In this document: positions 33,868 through 42,749 of the stretch, one piece after another | Position numbering within the stretch: position 1 is the first letter of the stretch | How the letters are laid out: each line of letters starts with the position of its first letter | From: Oceanobacillus limi | Lineage (GTDB): Bacteria > Bacillota > Bacilli > Bacillales > Amphibacillaceae | Assembly: GCF_900111445.1 (NCBI RefSeq) | Contig: NZ_FOHE01000006.1 | Coordinates: 124,001-188,000, forward strand | DNA length: 64,000 bases | Direction: 5' to 3' | Notes under the pieces: generated by a model | Databases searched by the model: none | What the model saw: only the letters and a program-made list of their open reading frames with translations | Told to the model about the DNA's origin: nothing | Program-made: the position numbers and the translations under genes

Positions 33868-34878
33868 ATGACTATTACAATTAAAGACGTTGCAAAGAAA
33901 GCAAATGTTTCGATTGCAACGGTCTCTCGAATCGTAAATAATAAACCAGGCTATTCCAAGGAAACGGAAAAGAAAGTACTGGAAGTAATAGAAGAATTGG
34001 GCTATCATCCGAATGCTATTGCAAGAGGTTTGATAAGTAAGCGTAGTCATACCATCGGTGTTTTAGTACCAAAATTATCGAGTATGCTAATGTCAGAGTT
34101 TATTAGTGGAATCGAAAATATTGCACATCAATTCGGTTCAAGTGTAATCATTTGTCATACCGAATCTAATGGGAAGAAGACAATGCAATATTTAGAATTA
34201 TTAAGGGAAAAACAAATCGATGGAATTATTTTCTCAAGTGAAGTTCTAACAGAAGAATACTATCAATTCATGAAGAAAATGGATGTACCAATTGTATTGC
34301 TATCGACTGTCTCTTTCGATTATCCTGTTCCATATGTAAGGGTGGATGACCAACATGCAGCATATACTGCTACGGAATACTTGATCAAAAAAGGACATCG
34401 TAACATTGGAATGATTAGTGGTACTAAAGAAGATGTAGTAGCAGGCCAACCAAGAATTGATGGTTTTACACAGGCGATGGATCGAAACAAACTGCCAGTT
34501 ACAAATAACATCGTTGCTGCTCCGGGGTTTGGATATGAGGATGGGAAAGAGGCTTTTAAACAGCTTATTACACAAAATCCTGACGTCACCGCTGTATTTG
34601 CCGCAAGTGATGAACTGGCATTGGGAGTTATATCGACGGCTTATCAAATGGACATTAAAATCCCAGATGATCTATCTGTGATTGGATACGATAATGTTAG
34701 TTTAGCCGAAATGAGTATACCTCCTCTAACTTCTGTAGGACAACCACTTAGTACGATGGGGGAGAAAGCAACAGAAATGATTTTTGAAATGATAAATACA
34801 AATCAATCTGTTGAAAGTCGGATATTTCCGCATGAAATTGTAGAAAGACAAAGTGTAAAAGAATTGAAAAAAGAGTAA
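33868..34878 (+). CDS. LacI family regulator of the alpha-glucoside operon
   Basis: A 336-residue repressor. The N-terminal helix-turn-helix (ITIKDVAKKANVSIATVSRI) and hinge helix (PNAIARGLISKRSHTIG) are typical, followed by a periplasmic-binding-like effector domain. Matching palindromes lie before this gene and before the downstream transport operon. A maltose- or isomaltose-type inducer is likely given the neighbours. Its stop codon lies inside a terminator stem that separates it from the operon. Confidence 0.93.
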   Translation: MTITIKDVAKKANVSIATVSRIVNNKPGYSKETEKKVLEVIEELGYHPNAIARGLISKRSHTIGVLVPKLSSMLMSEFISGIENIAHQFGSSVIICHTESNGKKTMQYLELLREKQIDGIIFSSEVLTEEYYQFMKKMDVPIVLLSTVSFDYPVPYVRVDDQHAAYTATEYLIKKGHRNIGMISGTKEDVVAGQPRIDGFTQAMDRNKLPVTNNIVAAPGFGYEDGKEAFKQLITQNPDVTAVFAASDELALGVISTAYQMDIKIPDDLSVIGYDNVSLAEMSIPPLTSVGQPLSTMGEKATEMIFEMINTNQSVESRIFPHEIVERQSVKELKKE

Positions 34879-34890
34879 ATCTCTTTTTTG
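34867..34890 (+). terminator. Terminator overlapping the end of the LacI-type gene
   Basis: AAAAAAGAG pairs with CTCTTTTTT around a 5-base loop that contains the stop codon. Confidence 0.85.
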
Positions 34891-34892
34891 AG

Positions 34893-34916
34893 TTTTACGT
34901 AAACGTTTACGTAAAA
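34893..34916. promoter_or_regulatory. LacI-family operator 2
   Basis: A 24-bp perfect palindrome, TTTTACGTAAAC then GTTTACGTAAAA, before the transport operon. It contains the same 14-bp core as operator 1. Confidence 0.9.
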
Positions 34917-34983
34917 TGGGTATGAATAAGCGTTGATCATTTTATAAATATTACTATTAGAACATCATAATGGAGGAATTATC

Positions 34984-36213
34984 ATGAAATTTTCAAAAGG
35001 TTTAGCAGCAATCACATTAGGTACATCATTATTACTTGCTGGCTGTGGTGGTGACGGAGGTGCAGATGGTGAAGTAACGCTAGAGCTGTTCTCCAATAAG
35101 TCTGAAAGTGTTGATACGTATAAAGGATTAATAGCAGAATTTGAGGAACAAAATCCTGATATTAACATTAAATTAGAAGCACCACCAGAGGCGGAGACAG
35201 TTTTAAAGACACGTTTAACGAAAAATGATTTACCAGATATTATGTCTATTGGTGGAAATGCAACGTATGGTGAATTAGCACGAGAAGGAGTGTTTCATGA
35301 CTTTTCGGATGATGAAGTATTAACGAATGTTCAATCATCCTATGTGGACATGCTAGGTCAATTGGTTGGACCAGAACATGATGGCGTTTATGGCCTTCCG
35401 TATGCAACCAATGCAAATCATGTCATCTATAATAAAGAAAAAGTTGAAGAATTAGGAATTGAAATTCCAACGAATTGGGACGAATTTGTTACAGCGTTAG
35501 AAGCTGCTAAAGAAGCTGGGGAAATCCCAATTTACTTCACATTACAAGAAGCGTGGACTGGAATGTCCGTTTGGAATGGTGTAGCAGGAAACTTAGTGGC
35601 AGATGACTTTGCAGAAAGAAAAAATAATGGAGAAGCATCATTTGTTGAAGAGTATGACGAAGTAGCAGATAAAATGTTAACGCTACTAGATTATGGCCAT
35701 AGTGATAATTTTGGTGTAGGTTATGGTGATGGGAATAATGCTTTTGCTACTGGAAACGGTGTTTTCTATATCCAAGGTAACTGGGCAATTCCAGAGATTG
35801 TAAAAGCAAATCCCGATATTGAATTAGGCACATTTGCATTACCTTCAAATGATAATGCGGAAGAAAACGATCTCGTTTCAGGAGTAGACGTTGCATTAGC
35901 AGTAAGTGACTCAACAGATCACAAAGAAGAAGCGATGAAATTTATTGAATTCATGATTAGTCAAGAGACCGCTCAAACTTATATTGAAGAGCAAAAAGCA
36001 TTTTCAGGTGTAGAAGGTGTTTTCCAAGAAGACCCGGTATTTGAAGGAATTCGTGTGAACTTTGAAGAAGGTCGATTAACGAGCTTCCCTGACCACTATT
36101 ACCCAGCAGGAATGGGGACAGAGAACTTAGTTCAAGACTTCCTTATCGAAAAAAATAAAGATGCTGCTTTACAAACATTAGATTCGGAATGGGATAAAGT
36201 TCAAAACCGCTAA
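34984..36213 (+). CDS. ABC transporter sugar-binding lipoprotein
   Basis: A 409-residue extracellular solute-binding protein, family 1. The signal peptide ends in the lipobox LLLAGC, giving a lipid-anchored cysteine at residue 21. The fold markers LPDIMSIGGNATYGEL, then VYGLPYATNANHVIYNKEKV and the C-terminal hinge region fit sugar-binding proteins. With MalF/MalG-like permeases and a GH13 glucosidase next door, the ligand is probably a short alpha-glucoside. RBS GGAGG. A hairpin follows before the permease genes, which commonly stabilises the binding-protein message so that it is made in excess. Confidence 0.93.
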   Translation: MKFSKGLAAITLGTSLLLAGCGGDGGADGEVTLELFSNKSESVDTYKGLIAEFEEQNPDINIKLEAPPEAETVLKTRLTKNDLPDIMSIGGNATYGELAREGVFHDFSDDEVLTNVQSSYVDMLGQLVGPEHDGVYGLPYATNANHVIYNKEKVEELGIEIPTNWDEFVTALEAAKEAGEIPIYFTLQEAWTGMSVWNGVAGNLVADDFAERKNNGEASFVEEYDEVADKMLTLLDYGHSDNFGVGYGDGNNAFATGNGVFYIQGNWAIPEIVKANPDIELGTFALPSNDNAEENDLVSGVDVALAVSDSTDHKEEAMKFIEFMISQETAQTYIEEQKAFSGVEGVFQEDPVFEGIRVNFEEGRLTSFPDHYYPAGMGTENLVQDFLIEKNKDAALQTLDSEWDKVQNR

Positions 36214-36220
36214 ATTCTTT

Positions 36221-36245
36221 AGGGGCCTCTATTATAGAAGCCCCT
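36221..36245 (+). other. Intra-operon hairpin after the binding-protein gene
   Basis: AGGGGCCTCT pairs with AGAAGCCCCT with one mismatch. No long T-run follows, so it may slow 3' decay or partly terminate. Confidence 0.7.
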
Positions 36246-36273
36246 ATTTCATTCTAAAGGAGAGATTATCATC

Positions 36274-37134
36274 ATGGTGAAAAAGAAGCATGCTTTTCTA
36301 CTAATGGTTATTCCTGCTTTTGTTCTATTTTTCACCTTTCATACTTATCCAGCTTTGCAGGGGATATTTTATAGTTTTACCGACTATAAGGGGTATGGAA
36401 ATTGGGATTTCGTAGGATTTAAAAACTATTTTAATGTCTTTCAAGATGGCCGTGCTTTAAGTGCATATGGCTTTACTTTTCAGTTTGCTATTGTAGCCAC
36501 GATTCTTGTTAACATTATTAGTGTCTTAATTGCAATTGGACTAAATTCTAACATAAAGTTACGTAAGACACTTCGAGCAACATACTTTTTACCGTATATT
36601 TTAAGTGTTCTTATCGTTGGTTATATTTTCAAATTTATGTTTACCCATCTGCTTCCACAAATCGGACAGGCGTTAAATATTGAATTTCTATCAACCAATA
36701 TTTTGGGAAATCCAGATTTGGCATGGCTAGGTATTGTATTAGTAGCAGTATGGCAATCAGCGGCATTTAATACATTATTATACTTGGCTGGGCTTTCTAC
36801 GATTGATGATCAAGTGTATGAGGCTGCGAGTATTGATGGAGCAAAGCCGTGGGCAAGATTTTGGAAAATTACCTTCCCGTTAATTGCACCATTCTTTACG
36901 ATTAATATGGTTGTGGCAATGAAAAACTTCCTAATGGCCTTTGATCAAATCGTCGCATTAACTGGTGGGGGACCAGGTCAAGCTACTGAATCCATCTCTT
37001 TACTTATTTACCGTGGCGGATTCCAAGGCGGAGAATTTGCGTATCAATCAGCTAACGCGGTTATTTACTTTATCGTTATTGTTGCAATTTCTATTATCCA
37101 ACTACGCGTTCTTGAACGAAGAGAGGTGAAATAA
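36274..37134 (+). CDS. Sugar ABC transporter permease (MalF-like)
   Basis: A 286-residue permease with six spans. The EAA loop that contacts the ATPase is EAASIDGAKPWARFWKITFP (near residue 185). RBS AAAGGAGAG. It pairs with the next gene, 2 bases downstream. No ATPase gene is present; Bacillus sugar importers of this group share a common ATPase (MsmX) encoded elsewhere. Confidence 0.93.
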   Translation: MVKKKHAFLLMVIPAFVLFFTFHTYPALQGIFYSFTDYKGYGNWDFVGFKNYFNVFQDGRALSAYGFTFQFAIVATILVNIISVLIAIGLNSNIKLRKTLRATYFLPYILSVLIVGYIFKFMFTHLLPQIGQALNIEFLSTNILGNPDLAWLGIVLVAVWQSAAFNTLLYLAGLSTIDDQVYEAASIDGAKPWARFWKITFPLIAPFFTINMVVAMKNFLMAFDQIVALTGGGPGQATESISLLIYRGGFQGGEFAYQSANAVIYFIVIVAISIIQLRVLERREVK

Positions 37135-37136
37135 CT

Positions 37137-37958
37137 ATGATAGGAAATCGAGCGAATTGGAAAGTGACAATTTTATTAATACTTGGAGCACTATTTATTT
37201 TACTCCCACTGTATTTAACCATTACAATAGCGTTTAAAACACCGCGGGAAATGACGGGAAATCTACTCGCTCTACCACAATCGTGGTCGATACAGAACTT
37301 CCTGGATGCCATTGAAATGACTAATTTCTTCCAAGCATTGGGGAACAGTGCTTTTGTTACGATCTTAACGGTTGCTGTGGTAATTTTAACGCACTCTCTA
37401 GTTGCATATGCGATTGCTAGAAATTTGCATAAAAAATTCTACAAATTCCTATATTTTTATTTTATTAGTGCCATGTTTATTCCATTTCCTATCATTATGT
37501 TACCACTTGTTAAGCAAACTGCGATGTGGGGAATGGACAACCTTATTGGATTAGTAATTCTAAATGGGGTTATGCAACTAGCGTTTAATGTATTTATTTA
37601 TGTAGGGTTTGTTAAAACAGTTCCAAAAGAACTGGAGGAAGCAGCTATTATTGATGGTGCTAGTACATGGCAAGTATTTTGGAAAGTTATATTTCCATTA
37701 ATGAAACCGATGCATGCTACCGTAGCTATTTTAACGGCTTTGGCTGCGTGGAATGACTTTATGCTTCCACTTGTTATTTTAAGTGATTCAAATCAATACA
37801 CATTGCCACTCGTACAGTATGCGTTCCAAGGACAGTTTAGTACAGACTATAACCTTGCCTTTGCATCTTACTTAATGGCAATGTTACCAATGATTATTGT
37901 TTATATCTTTGCACAAAAATGGATTATCGGCGGTGTTATGAGAGGATCGATTAAGTAA
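37137..37958 (+). CDS. Sugar ABC transporter permease (MalG-like)
   Basis: A 273-residue permease with six spans and an EAA loop EEAAIIDGASTWQVFWKVIF (near residue 165). It completes the membrane channel with the previous gene. The start lies 2 bases after the previous stop, so translation is coupled. Confidence 0.93.
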   Translation: MIGNRANWKVTILLILGALFILLPLYLTITIAFKTPREMTGNLLALPQSWSIQNFLDAIEMTNFFQALGNSAFVTILTVAVVILTHSLVAYAIARNLHKKFYKFLYFYFISAMFIPFPIIMLPLVKQTAMWGMDNLIGLVILNGVMQLAFNVFIYVGFVKTVPKELEEAAIIDGASTWQVFWKVIFPLMKPMHATVAILTALAAWNDFMLPLVILSDSNQYTLPLVQYAFQGQFSTDYNLAFASYLMAMLPMIIVYIFAQKWIIGGVMRGSIK

Positions 37959-37989
37959 TATTACCAAAGGAATACGGAGGAGATTAGTT

Positions 37990-39675
37990 ATGACTCATAA
38001 AGCATGGTGGAAAGAAAGTGTTGTTTATCAAATTTATCCAAGAAGTTTTAATGACAGTAATGGGGATGGAATTGGTGATATTAAAGGGATTACGGAAAAG
38101 TTAGATTATCTTAAAAATCTTGGTATCGAAGTTATTTGGTTATCGCCAGTGTATAAATCCCCAAATGATGATAATGGTTATGATATTGCGGATTATAAAG
38201 CAATCATGGATGAATTTGGAACGATGGAAGATTGGGAAGAACTTTTAGAAGAAATGCATAATCGTGATTTGAAGCTAATTATGGATTTAGTTGTGAACCA
38301 TTCGTCTGATGAACACGAGTGGTTCCAAGAGTCGAGAAAGTCAAAGGATAATCCATTTCGAGATTATTACATTTGGCGTACTAGTAAGGATGGAAAAGAA
38401 CCAAATAATTGGGAGTCGGCTTTTAGTGGTCCAGCTTGGGATTATGATGAGCAAACAGACGAATATTATTTACATTTATTTAGTAAAAAGCAACCGGATT
38501 TAAATTGGGAAAATCCTAAACTTCGTCAAGAGATATATGACATGATGAAATGGTGGTTGAATAAAGGTGTAGATGGTTTCCGTATGGACGTTATTAACTT
38601 TATATCCAAGGTACCTGGGTTACCTGATGCACCAAATCCAGAAGGGAAGAAATATGTTGGTGGCGGACAGTACTTTATGAACGGACCACGCATCCATGAT
38701 TATTTAAAGGAAATGAATGATGAAGTACTATCGAAATACGACATCATGACGGTTGGTGAAATGCCAGGAGTCGATGTGGAAGAGGCGAAGAAATATACAG
38801 ATCCAGATCGTAAGGAGCTGCAAATGGTATTCCAGTTCGAACATATGGATCTAGATTCTGGTCCGAATGGAAAATGGGATTTAAAGCCGCTAGATCTTAA
38901 GGATCTCAAACAAAGCATTACAAGATGGCAAAAGGGTCTGCAAGGAATTGGTTGGAACAGCTTGTATTTGAATAATCATGATCAACCAAGAATTGTATCT
39001 CGTTTCGGCAATGACAAAGAATATCGACTTGAATCAGCAAAAATGTTAGGAACCTTTTTACACATGCTACAAGGAACACCGTTTATTTATCAAGGAGAAG
39101 AAATAGGGATGACGAATATCCATTTTGATTCTATTGATGATTATAAGGATATTGAGATCTTGAACATGTACCAGGAAAAAGTAGTGGAAGGAAACGAGGA
39201 TCCAGATAAGGTGATGGAGTCTATTTATGTCAAAGGTCGTGACAATGCCCGTACACCGATTCAGTGGGATACATCAGAAAATGCCGGGTTTACGACTGGT
39301 GAGCCTTGGATAAAGGTCAATCCAAATTATAAAGAAATCAATGCTGAACAAGCTATAAACGATGAAAATTCCGTGTATCATTATTACCGCCAACTAATTC
39401 AATTACGTAAAAAACATGAGATTATTGTTTACGGTGAATACGATCTAATTTTAGAAAGTCATGATCAGATATACGCATACACACGTACGTTTGAAGGGGA
39501 AAAAGTACTAGTAGTTACGAACTTTAGTGAACAAGAAGTTCCATTTGAACTTCCTACTGGTGTTTCTTTTGAAGCAAAGGAACTACTCATCAGCAACTAT
39601 CCAAACGAAGGAATACAAGATTACCATTCCTTCACCCTAAAACCATACGAAGCAAGAGTCTACAAAGGCGTTTAA
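37990..39675 (+). CDS. malL: GH13 alpha-glucosidase (oligo-1,6-glucosidase type)
   Basis: A 561-residue cytoplasmic glycoside hydrolase, family 13 subfamily 31. The catalytic nucleophile is in GFRMDVINFIS (region II), the acid in TVGEMPG and the transition-state aspartate in NNHDQPR. The valine after the nucleophile is linked to alpha-1,6 as well as alpha-1,4 cleavage in the MalL / isomaltase group; alpha-1,4-only enzymes have alanine or threonine. It would split imported isomalto- or malto-oligosaccharides to glucose. RBS ACGGAGGAG. Last gene of the LacI-controlled operon. Confidence 0.93.
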   Translation: MTHKAWWKESVVYQIYPRSFNDSNGDGIGDIKGITEKLDYLKNLGIEVIWLSPVYKSPNDDNGYDIADYKAIMDEFGTMEDWEELLEEMHNRDLKLIMDLVVNHSSDEHEWFQESRKSKDNPFRDYYIWRTSKDGKEPNNWESAFSGPAWDYDEQTDEYYLHLFSKKQPDLNWENPKLRQEIYDMMKWWLNKGVDGFRMDVINFISKVPGLPDAPNPEGKKYVGGGQYFMNGPRIHDYLKEMNDEVLSKYDIMTVGEMPGVDVEEAKKYTDPDRKELQMVFQFEHMDLDSGPNGKWDLKPLDLKDLKQSITRWQKGLQGIGWNSLYLNNHDQPRIVSRFGNDKEYRLESAKMLGTFLHMLQGTPFIYQGEEIGMTNIHFDSIDDYKDIEILNMYQEKVVEGNEDPDKVMESIYVKGRDNARTPIQWDTSENAGFTTGEPWIKVNPNYKEINAEQAINDENSVYHYYRQLIQLRKKHEIIVYGEYDLILESHDQIYAYTRTFEGEKVLVVTNFSEQEVPFELPTGVSFEAKELLISNYPNEGIQDYHSFTLKPYEARVYKGV

Positions 39676-39680
39676 TATTA

Positions 39681-39722
39681 GGTGCCAGGCACCTGTCGAC
39701 TAGTCGACAAGTGCCTGGCACC
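39681..39722. repeat. Palindromic repeat, full copy 8
   Basis: A full copy with the loop CTAG, 5 bases after the alpha-glucosidase stop. TAATTCTTATTT follows; a weak terminator is possible. Confidence 0.9.
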
Positions 39723-39780
39723 TAATTCTTATTTACAAATAATTCATTCCATGATAAGATAGGAAAAATTTATCTTACAT

Positions 39781-40053
39781 GCGATGAAGAGAAGAGTAGG
39801 TAGGGCTAATCATTATAGAGAACTCCGGTTGCTGGAAAGGGGTATGAAAGGTCTTATTGAAGCAAGTCTCAGAGTATTACATTGGAACCAATAAATGGGG
39901 ATGGTGTAACGGGAGCTCCCGTTATTGAGCTAGAGTATAGAACGATTGTACTTGAAGAGGTTAATATGGTGACATATTAATGAACTGGGGTGGCACCGCG
40001 GATAGCCGGATCTCGTCCCCAAGACCGAAATGGCTTGGGAGGCGGGATTTTTT
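39781..40053 (+). promoter_or_regulatory. T-box riboswitch, specifier read as CAA (Gln)
   Basis: Stem I shows AGTA at 39795, a 9-bp helix (39799-39807 with 39850-39858), and a distal loop GGTTGCTGGAAA closed by ACTCC / GGGGT. The 3' side of the specifier loop reads GAA-G-CAA, which puts the codon at 39863-39865. The T-box sequence GGGGTGGCACCGCGG (39987-40001) has C at the variable place, which pairs with a G discriminator base, as in tRNA-Gln. The terminator (40010-40023 with 40033-40047, one bulge) ends in TTTTTTT. Uncharged tRNA would block it and allow transcription of the MFS gene. Class is certain; the amino acid is a reasoned reading. Confidence 0.92.
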
Positions 40054-41275
40054 GATTAAGCATACAGTTAATTGGAAGTATCCGACTATTTTATTGGTAG
40101 GTATTGGTGTTTCGCATATTGGAGAATGGGTTTATTTTATTGCGTTAAATTTAATTGTTTTAGACAGTACTGGATCACCATTGGCTGTTAGCCTTTTATA
40201 TCTCATGCGGCCGATTGCAACCTTACTAACAAATGCATGGGCAGGTGGGGTTATTGACCGGTTAAATAATCGAAATGTCATGATATTCCTTGATCTGTTT
40301 CGATCCTTTTTTATATTTTTACTTCCTTTTATATCATCTATGGTATTCATTTACCTCATTGTCCTTATCATCAATATGGCAAGTGCTATGTTTGGTCCTA
40401 CATCTATGACGTATATTACCAAACTGATTCCCCGTCAGCTAAGACCGAGATTTAATTCGTTGTATAGTTTAATTACTTCTGGAGCATTTTTAGTGGGGCC
40501 TGCCATTGCGGGGATTCTATTTATGTTTGGCACACCTGAGATTGCTATCGTTACGAATGGAGTAGCGTTACTTCTGTCTGGCATGATAACTTGTTTGATG
40601 CCAAAATTAGACGAGGAAAAGAAGAGATTACCTACAAACAGTTCTATAACATTTGTTGGTTTACAAAAGGATTGGTCCATCGTTCTTCAGTTTAGTGTTC
40701 ATTCCCGTTATATCTTGATTATATATTTTTTATTCAATTGTATTATGGCAGTGTTGGCTAGTGCGGTAGATTCCTTAGAAGCTGCTTTTGCAAAAGGGGC
40801 ACTGGAATTATCGAATATGGAATATGGCTTTTTAGTTTCCATTGCTGGAGCAGGAATTGGAATAGGAGCTTTATGCATCAATGCTTTCATTCATAAAATA
40901 TCGGTAACAACGTTGATAGGTTTTGGAACGGTATTTGTATCGCTAGGTTATGTTTTATATGCATCTTCTCATTCATTTCTTGTAGCAAGTATTGGATTTT
41001 TTGTCCTTGCGTATTTTACAGCTTTTGCAAACACAGGCTTTTTAACATTTTTTCAAAATAATATTCCTGTGGAAAAAATGGGGAGGATTAGCAGTGTTTA
41101 TCAATTTGTAGATGCTGTGCTCATCATTCTAACGACAGTAGGAATTGGTATGTATGCTCACTTCAGTTCGGTGAAAGTAGCAGTTTTTTCTGGTACGTCT
41201 ATCATGCTCTTTCTAGCTCTGTTGTTATGTGTGTATTGTTTACAGTCTCATGAAAAGAAATATTCCTCTGATTAA
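40052..41275 (+). CDS. T-box-controlled MFS transporter (DHA3 type)
   Basis: A 407-residue transporter with 12 predicted spans, in the DHA3 branch (macrolide / enterobactin exporter-like): GEWVYFIALNLIVLDSTGSP at the start and the motif A-like RPIATLLTNAWAGGVIDRL. The start is TTG at 40052, inside the T-run of the T-box terminator, with the RBS GGGAGGCGGG formed by the terminator's 3' arm. So the leader could control both transcription and translation. T-boxes usually serve tRNA synthetases or amino acid uptake; this family is usually an exporter. The substrate may be an amino acid, a related compound or a toxic analogue. Confidence 0.88.
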   Translation: MIKHTVNWKYPTILLVGIGVSHIGEWVYFIALNLIVLDSTGSPLAVSLLYLMRPIATLLTNAWAGGVIDRLNNRNVMIFLDLFRSFFIFLLPFISSMVFIYLIVLIINMASAMFGPTSMTYITKLIPRQLRPRFNSLYSLITSGAFLVGPAIAGILFMFGTPEIAIVTNGVALLLSGMITCLMPKLDEEKKRLPTNSSITFVGLQKDWSIVLQFSVHSRYILIIYFLFNCIMAVLASAVDSLEAAFAKGALELSNMEYGFLVSIAGAGIGIGALCINAFIHKISVTTLIGFGTVFVSLGYVLYASSHSFLVASIGFFVLAYFTAFANTGFLTFFQNNIPVEKMGRISSVYQFVDAVLIILTTVGIGMYAHFSSVKVAVFSGTSIMLFLALLLCVYCLQSHEKKYSSD

Positions 41276-41356
41276 AATTTTGAATAATATAATATTGATA
41301 CGTGATGTATGTTATTCTTGAAATAGTATATATGTAATAGAGTTTTATTGTAGAAG

Positions 41357-41462
41357 GATAGGTGGGGCGACCGACTAAATATGGTGATTTAACGTATTTT
41401 GGGCTAAGCCATACGATAGGTGCAGTACCGTGCAAAAAATGTTGAATTATTTCCTAGGAAAT
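41357..41462 (+). other. Possible structured leader RNA
   Basis: Two similar modules begin GATAGGTG (41357 and 41415) and end ACCG (41370 and 41427). Between them CGTAT (41393) pairs with ATACG (41411) around a GGC-TAA-GCC tip. A perfect 14-bp palindrome ATTTCCTAGGAAAT follows at 41449, just before the RBS of a tiny gene. No known riboswitch class was recognised. Confidence 0.4.
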
Positions 41463-41487
41463 TCATCTACTTGAAGGAGGAAGGATA

Positions 41488-41574
41488 ATGGCTGCAATTG
41501 TAACATTAATTGGTGATATGTTTTCTGCAATAGCGACTGTATTTTTGAAGAAGGATCAAAAGAAGAAAAACTAG
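41488..41574 (+). CDS. 28-residue amphipathic peptide
   Basis: A very short gene with an excellent RBS (GAAGGAGGAAGG) 4 bases before ATG. The peptide is hydrophobic and helical for 20 residues, MAAIVTLIGDMFSAIATVFL, then KKDQKKKN. Size, formylated start, amphipathic helix and lysine-rich end recall delta-lysin / phenol-soluble modulin peptides or leaderless bacteriocins; a one-span membrane peptide is also possible. It lies behind a structured leader and before another small membrane gene. Function is unproven. Confidence 0.6.
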   Translation: MAAIVTLIGDMFSAIATVFLKKDQKKKN

Positions 41575-41598
41575 ATTGGAGTAAAAAGGGGAATTAGG

Positions 41599-41769
41599 TT
41601 GAGACTAATCATTGGAATAATAAGCTGTTTCGTTTTATTCATAATAGGTAGCTACAATATACTTACAAATGACGTGCGATTCTTTTTTGTCCTCATTGCA
41701 ATAAGTGGTTTTATCGGATTATTGGGTGGGATATTTGAGTTAACAAAAAAGCAAAAAAACAAAGGATAA
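41599..41769 (+). CDS. Small two-span membrane protein
   Basis: A 56-residue protein starting with TTG (RBS AAAGGGG), MRLIIGIISCFVLFIIGSYN, with hydrophobic segments at about 3-20 and 28-48 and a basic tail (ELTKKQKNKG). It begins 24 bases after the 28-residue peptide gene, so both are likely on one transcript. A link such as immunity or export for the peptide is speculation. Confidence 0.55.
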   Translation: MRLIIGIISCFVLFIIGSYNILTNDVRFFFVLIAISGFIGLLGGIFELTKKQKNKG

Positions 41770-41800
41770 TCCTCGCTTAAAGGGTTATCCTTTGTTTTTG
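41761..41800 (+). terminator. Rho-independent terminator
   Basis: AAAGGATAATCC pairs with GGGTTATCCTTT, followed by GTTTTTG, overlapping the end of the small membrane gene. Confidence 0.88.
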
Positions 41801-41816
41801 ATTACGAGTATAATAG

Positions 41817-42572
41817 TTAATCTAATTTTAACTTAGCCATATATGACATTGCTTGTCCCAACGGCACCTTTGTTTGGTATTTCCATTTTTCGTAGTCCAT
41901 TGCTCCACTCGGTTCACAATGCTGCAGTTGTAAGGGGAGTTCGTTAATCAGTAAATTTAAATCGGCTGGGGAATAACACCGTAATGATTGTGATACTTTC
42001 GTTGTTGGTTCGTCCGTTTTCCACCATGTATCTAGCATCCTGCATTCGATAGCATCAAAGTCATACTTTCTGCTGATGCCTTCAATCGTCATTTCTTCTC
42101 CAGCTGTCTTTGCCCAATACCATGGGGTATATATATCAATAAGTGTTGTTCCATTTGGCTTTAACCACTCCTCCGAAATACGCTGCAATAGTACCTTTTG
42201 ATCACCATCTGTTCCAACTCCAAATCCATCCCAATAGCAAATGACATCGAACTTTTCCTTTAGTTCTACCTCAAAAAAATCTCCTTGAATGGCACGGAGG
42301 TTCGATTCAACATGATGCTTCTTTGCTAGCTTCGTCGTATGCTCTACACATTCCGAAATTAGTTCAATTACAGTAACATCATAACCGTGTTTAGCTGCTG
42401 TAACGGCGAATTGACCATTTCCTCCACCGAGTTCAAGAATTTTTTTACTAGGTTGATCCATAAATTGTTCCATTTTCTCTACTAACTCATCTTGTAGCTC
42501 TTCTGTATTTTTACTAGTTAAAGTATTCCACCATTCATATTGTTTTTGATAGAAGTTACTGATCCATTTCAT
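41817..42572 (-). CDS. Class I SAM-dependent methyltransferase
   Basis: A 251-residue methyltransferase. SAM-binding motif I is KILELGGGNGQFAVTAAKHG, with motif II ending in VIELISEC and the later FDVICYWDGFGVG. RBS CTAGGAGG. The C-terminal half is not typical of a named subfamily, so the substrate is unknown. Lone gene convergent with the small peptide unit. Confidence 0.88.
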   Translation of the reverse strand: MKWISNFYQKQYEWWNTLTSKNTEELQDELVEKMEQFMDQPSKKILELGGGNGQFAVTAAKHGYDVTVIELISECVEHTTKLAKKHHVESNLRAIQGDFFEVELKEKFDVICYWDGFGVGTDGDQKVLLQRISEEWLKPNGTTLIDIYTPWYWAKTAGEEMTIEGISRKYDFDAIECRMLDTWWKTDEPTTKVSQSLRCYSPADLNLLINELPLQLQHCEPSGAMDYEKWKYQTKVPLGQAMSYMAKLKLD

Positions 42573-42661
42573 TTGATAGCCTCCTAGGTTCTTTATTTAA
42601 GTACAACAAGGGTCAGCTATGTATTATAAGTTACGTATCCCCATTTTTAAATCTTACTATA

Positions 42662-42703
42662 GGTGCCTGGCACCTGTCGAACATGCATTAAGTGACAGGC
42701 GCC
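42662..42703. repeat. Palindromic repeat, degenerate copy
   Basis: The first arm is GGTGCCTGGCACCTGTCG, the second is decayed (AAGTGACAGGCGCC). It lies between divergent genes. Confidence 0.7.
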
Positions 42704-42749
42704 TCATTCCACATTATAATAGTTAGATAAGAGGTTAGGAGGGATGATG

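Noticed and set aside
39980-40051. Extended N-terminus of the MFS transporter reading through the T-box leader
   Set aside because: These bases are the T-box and its terminator; homologous transporters start near the TTG at 40052, which has its own RBS.
41357-41440. Assignment of the leader to a known riboswitch class (guanidine, purine, PreQ1, ZTP)
   Set aside because: None of the conserved bases of these classes is present in the right order.
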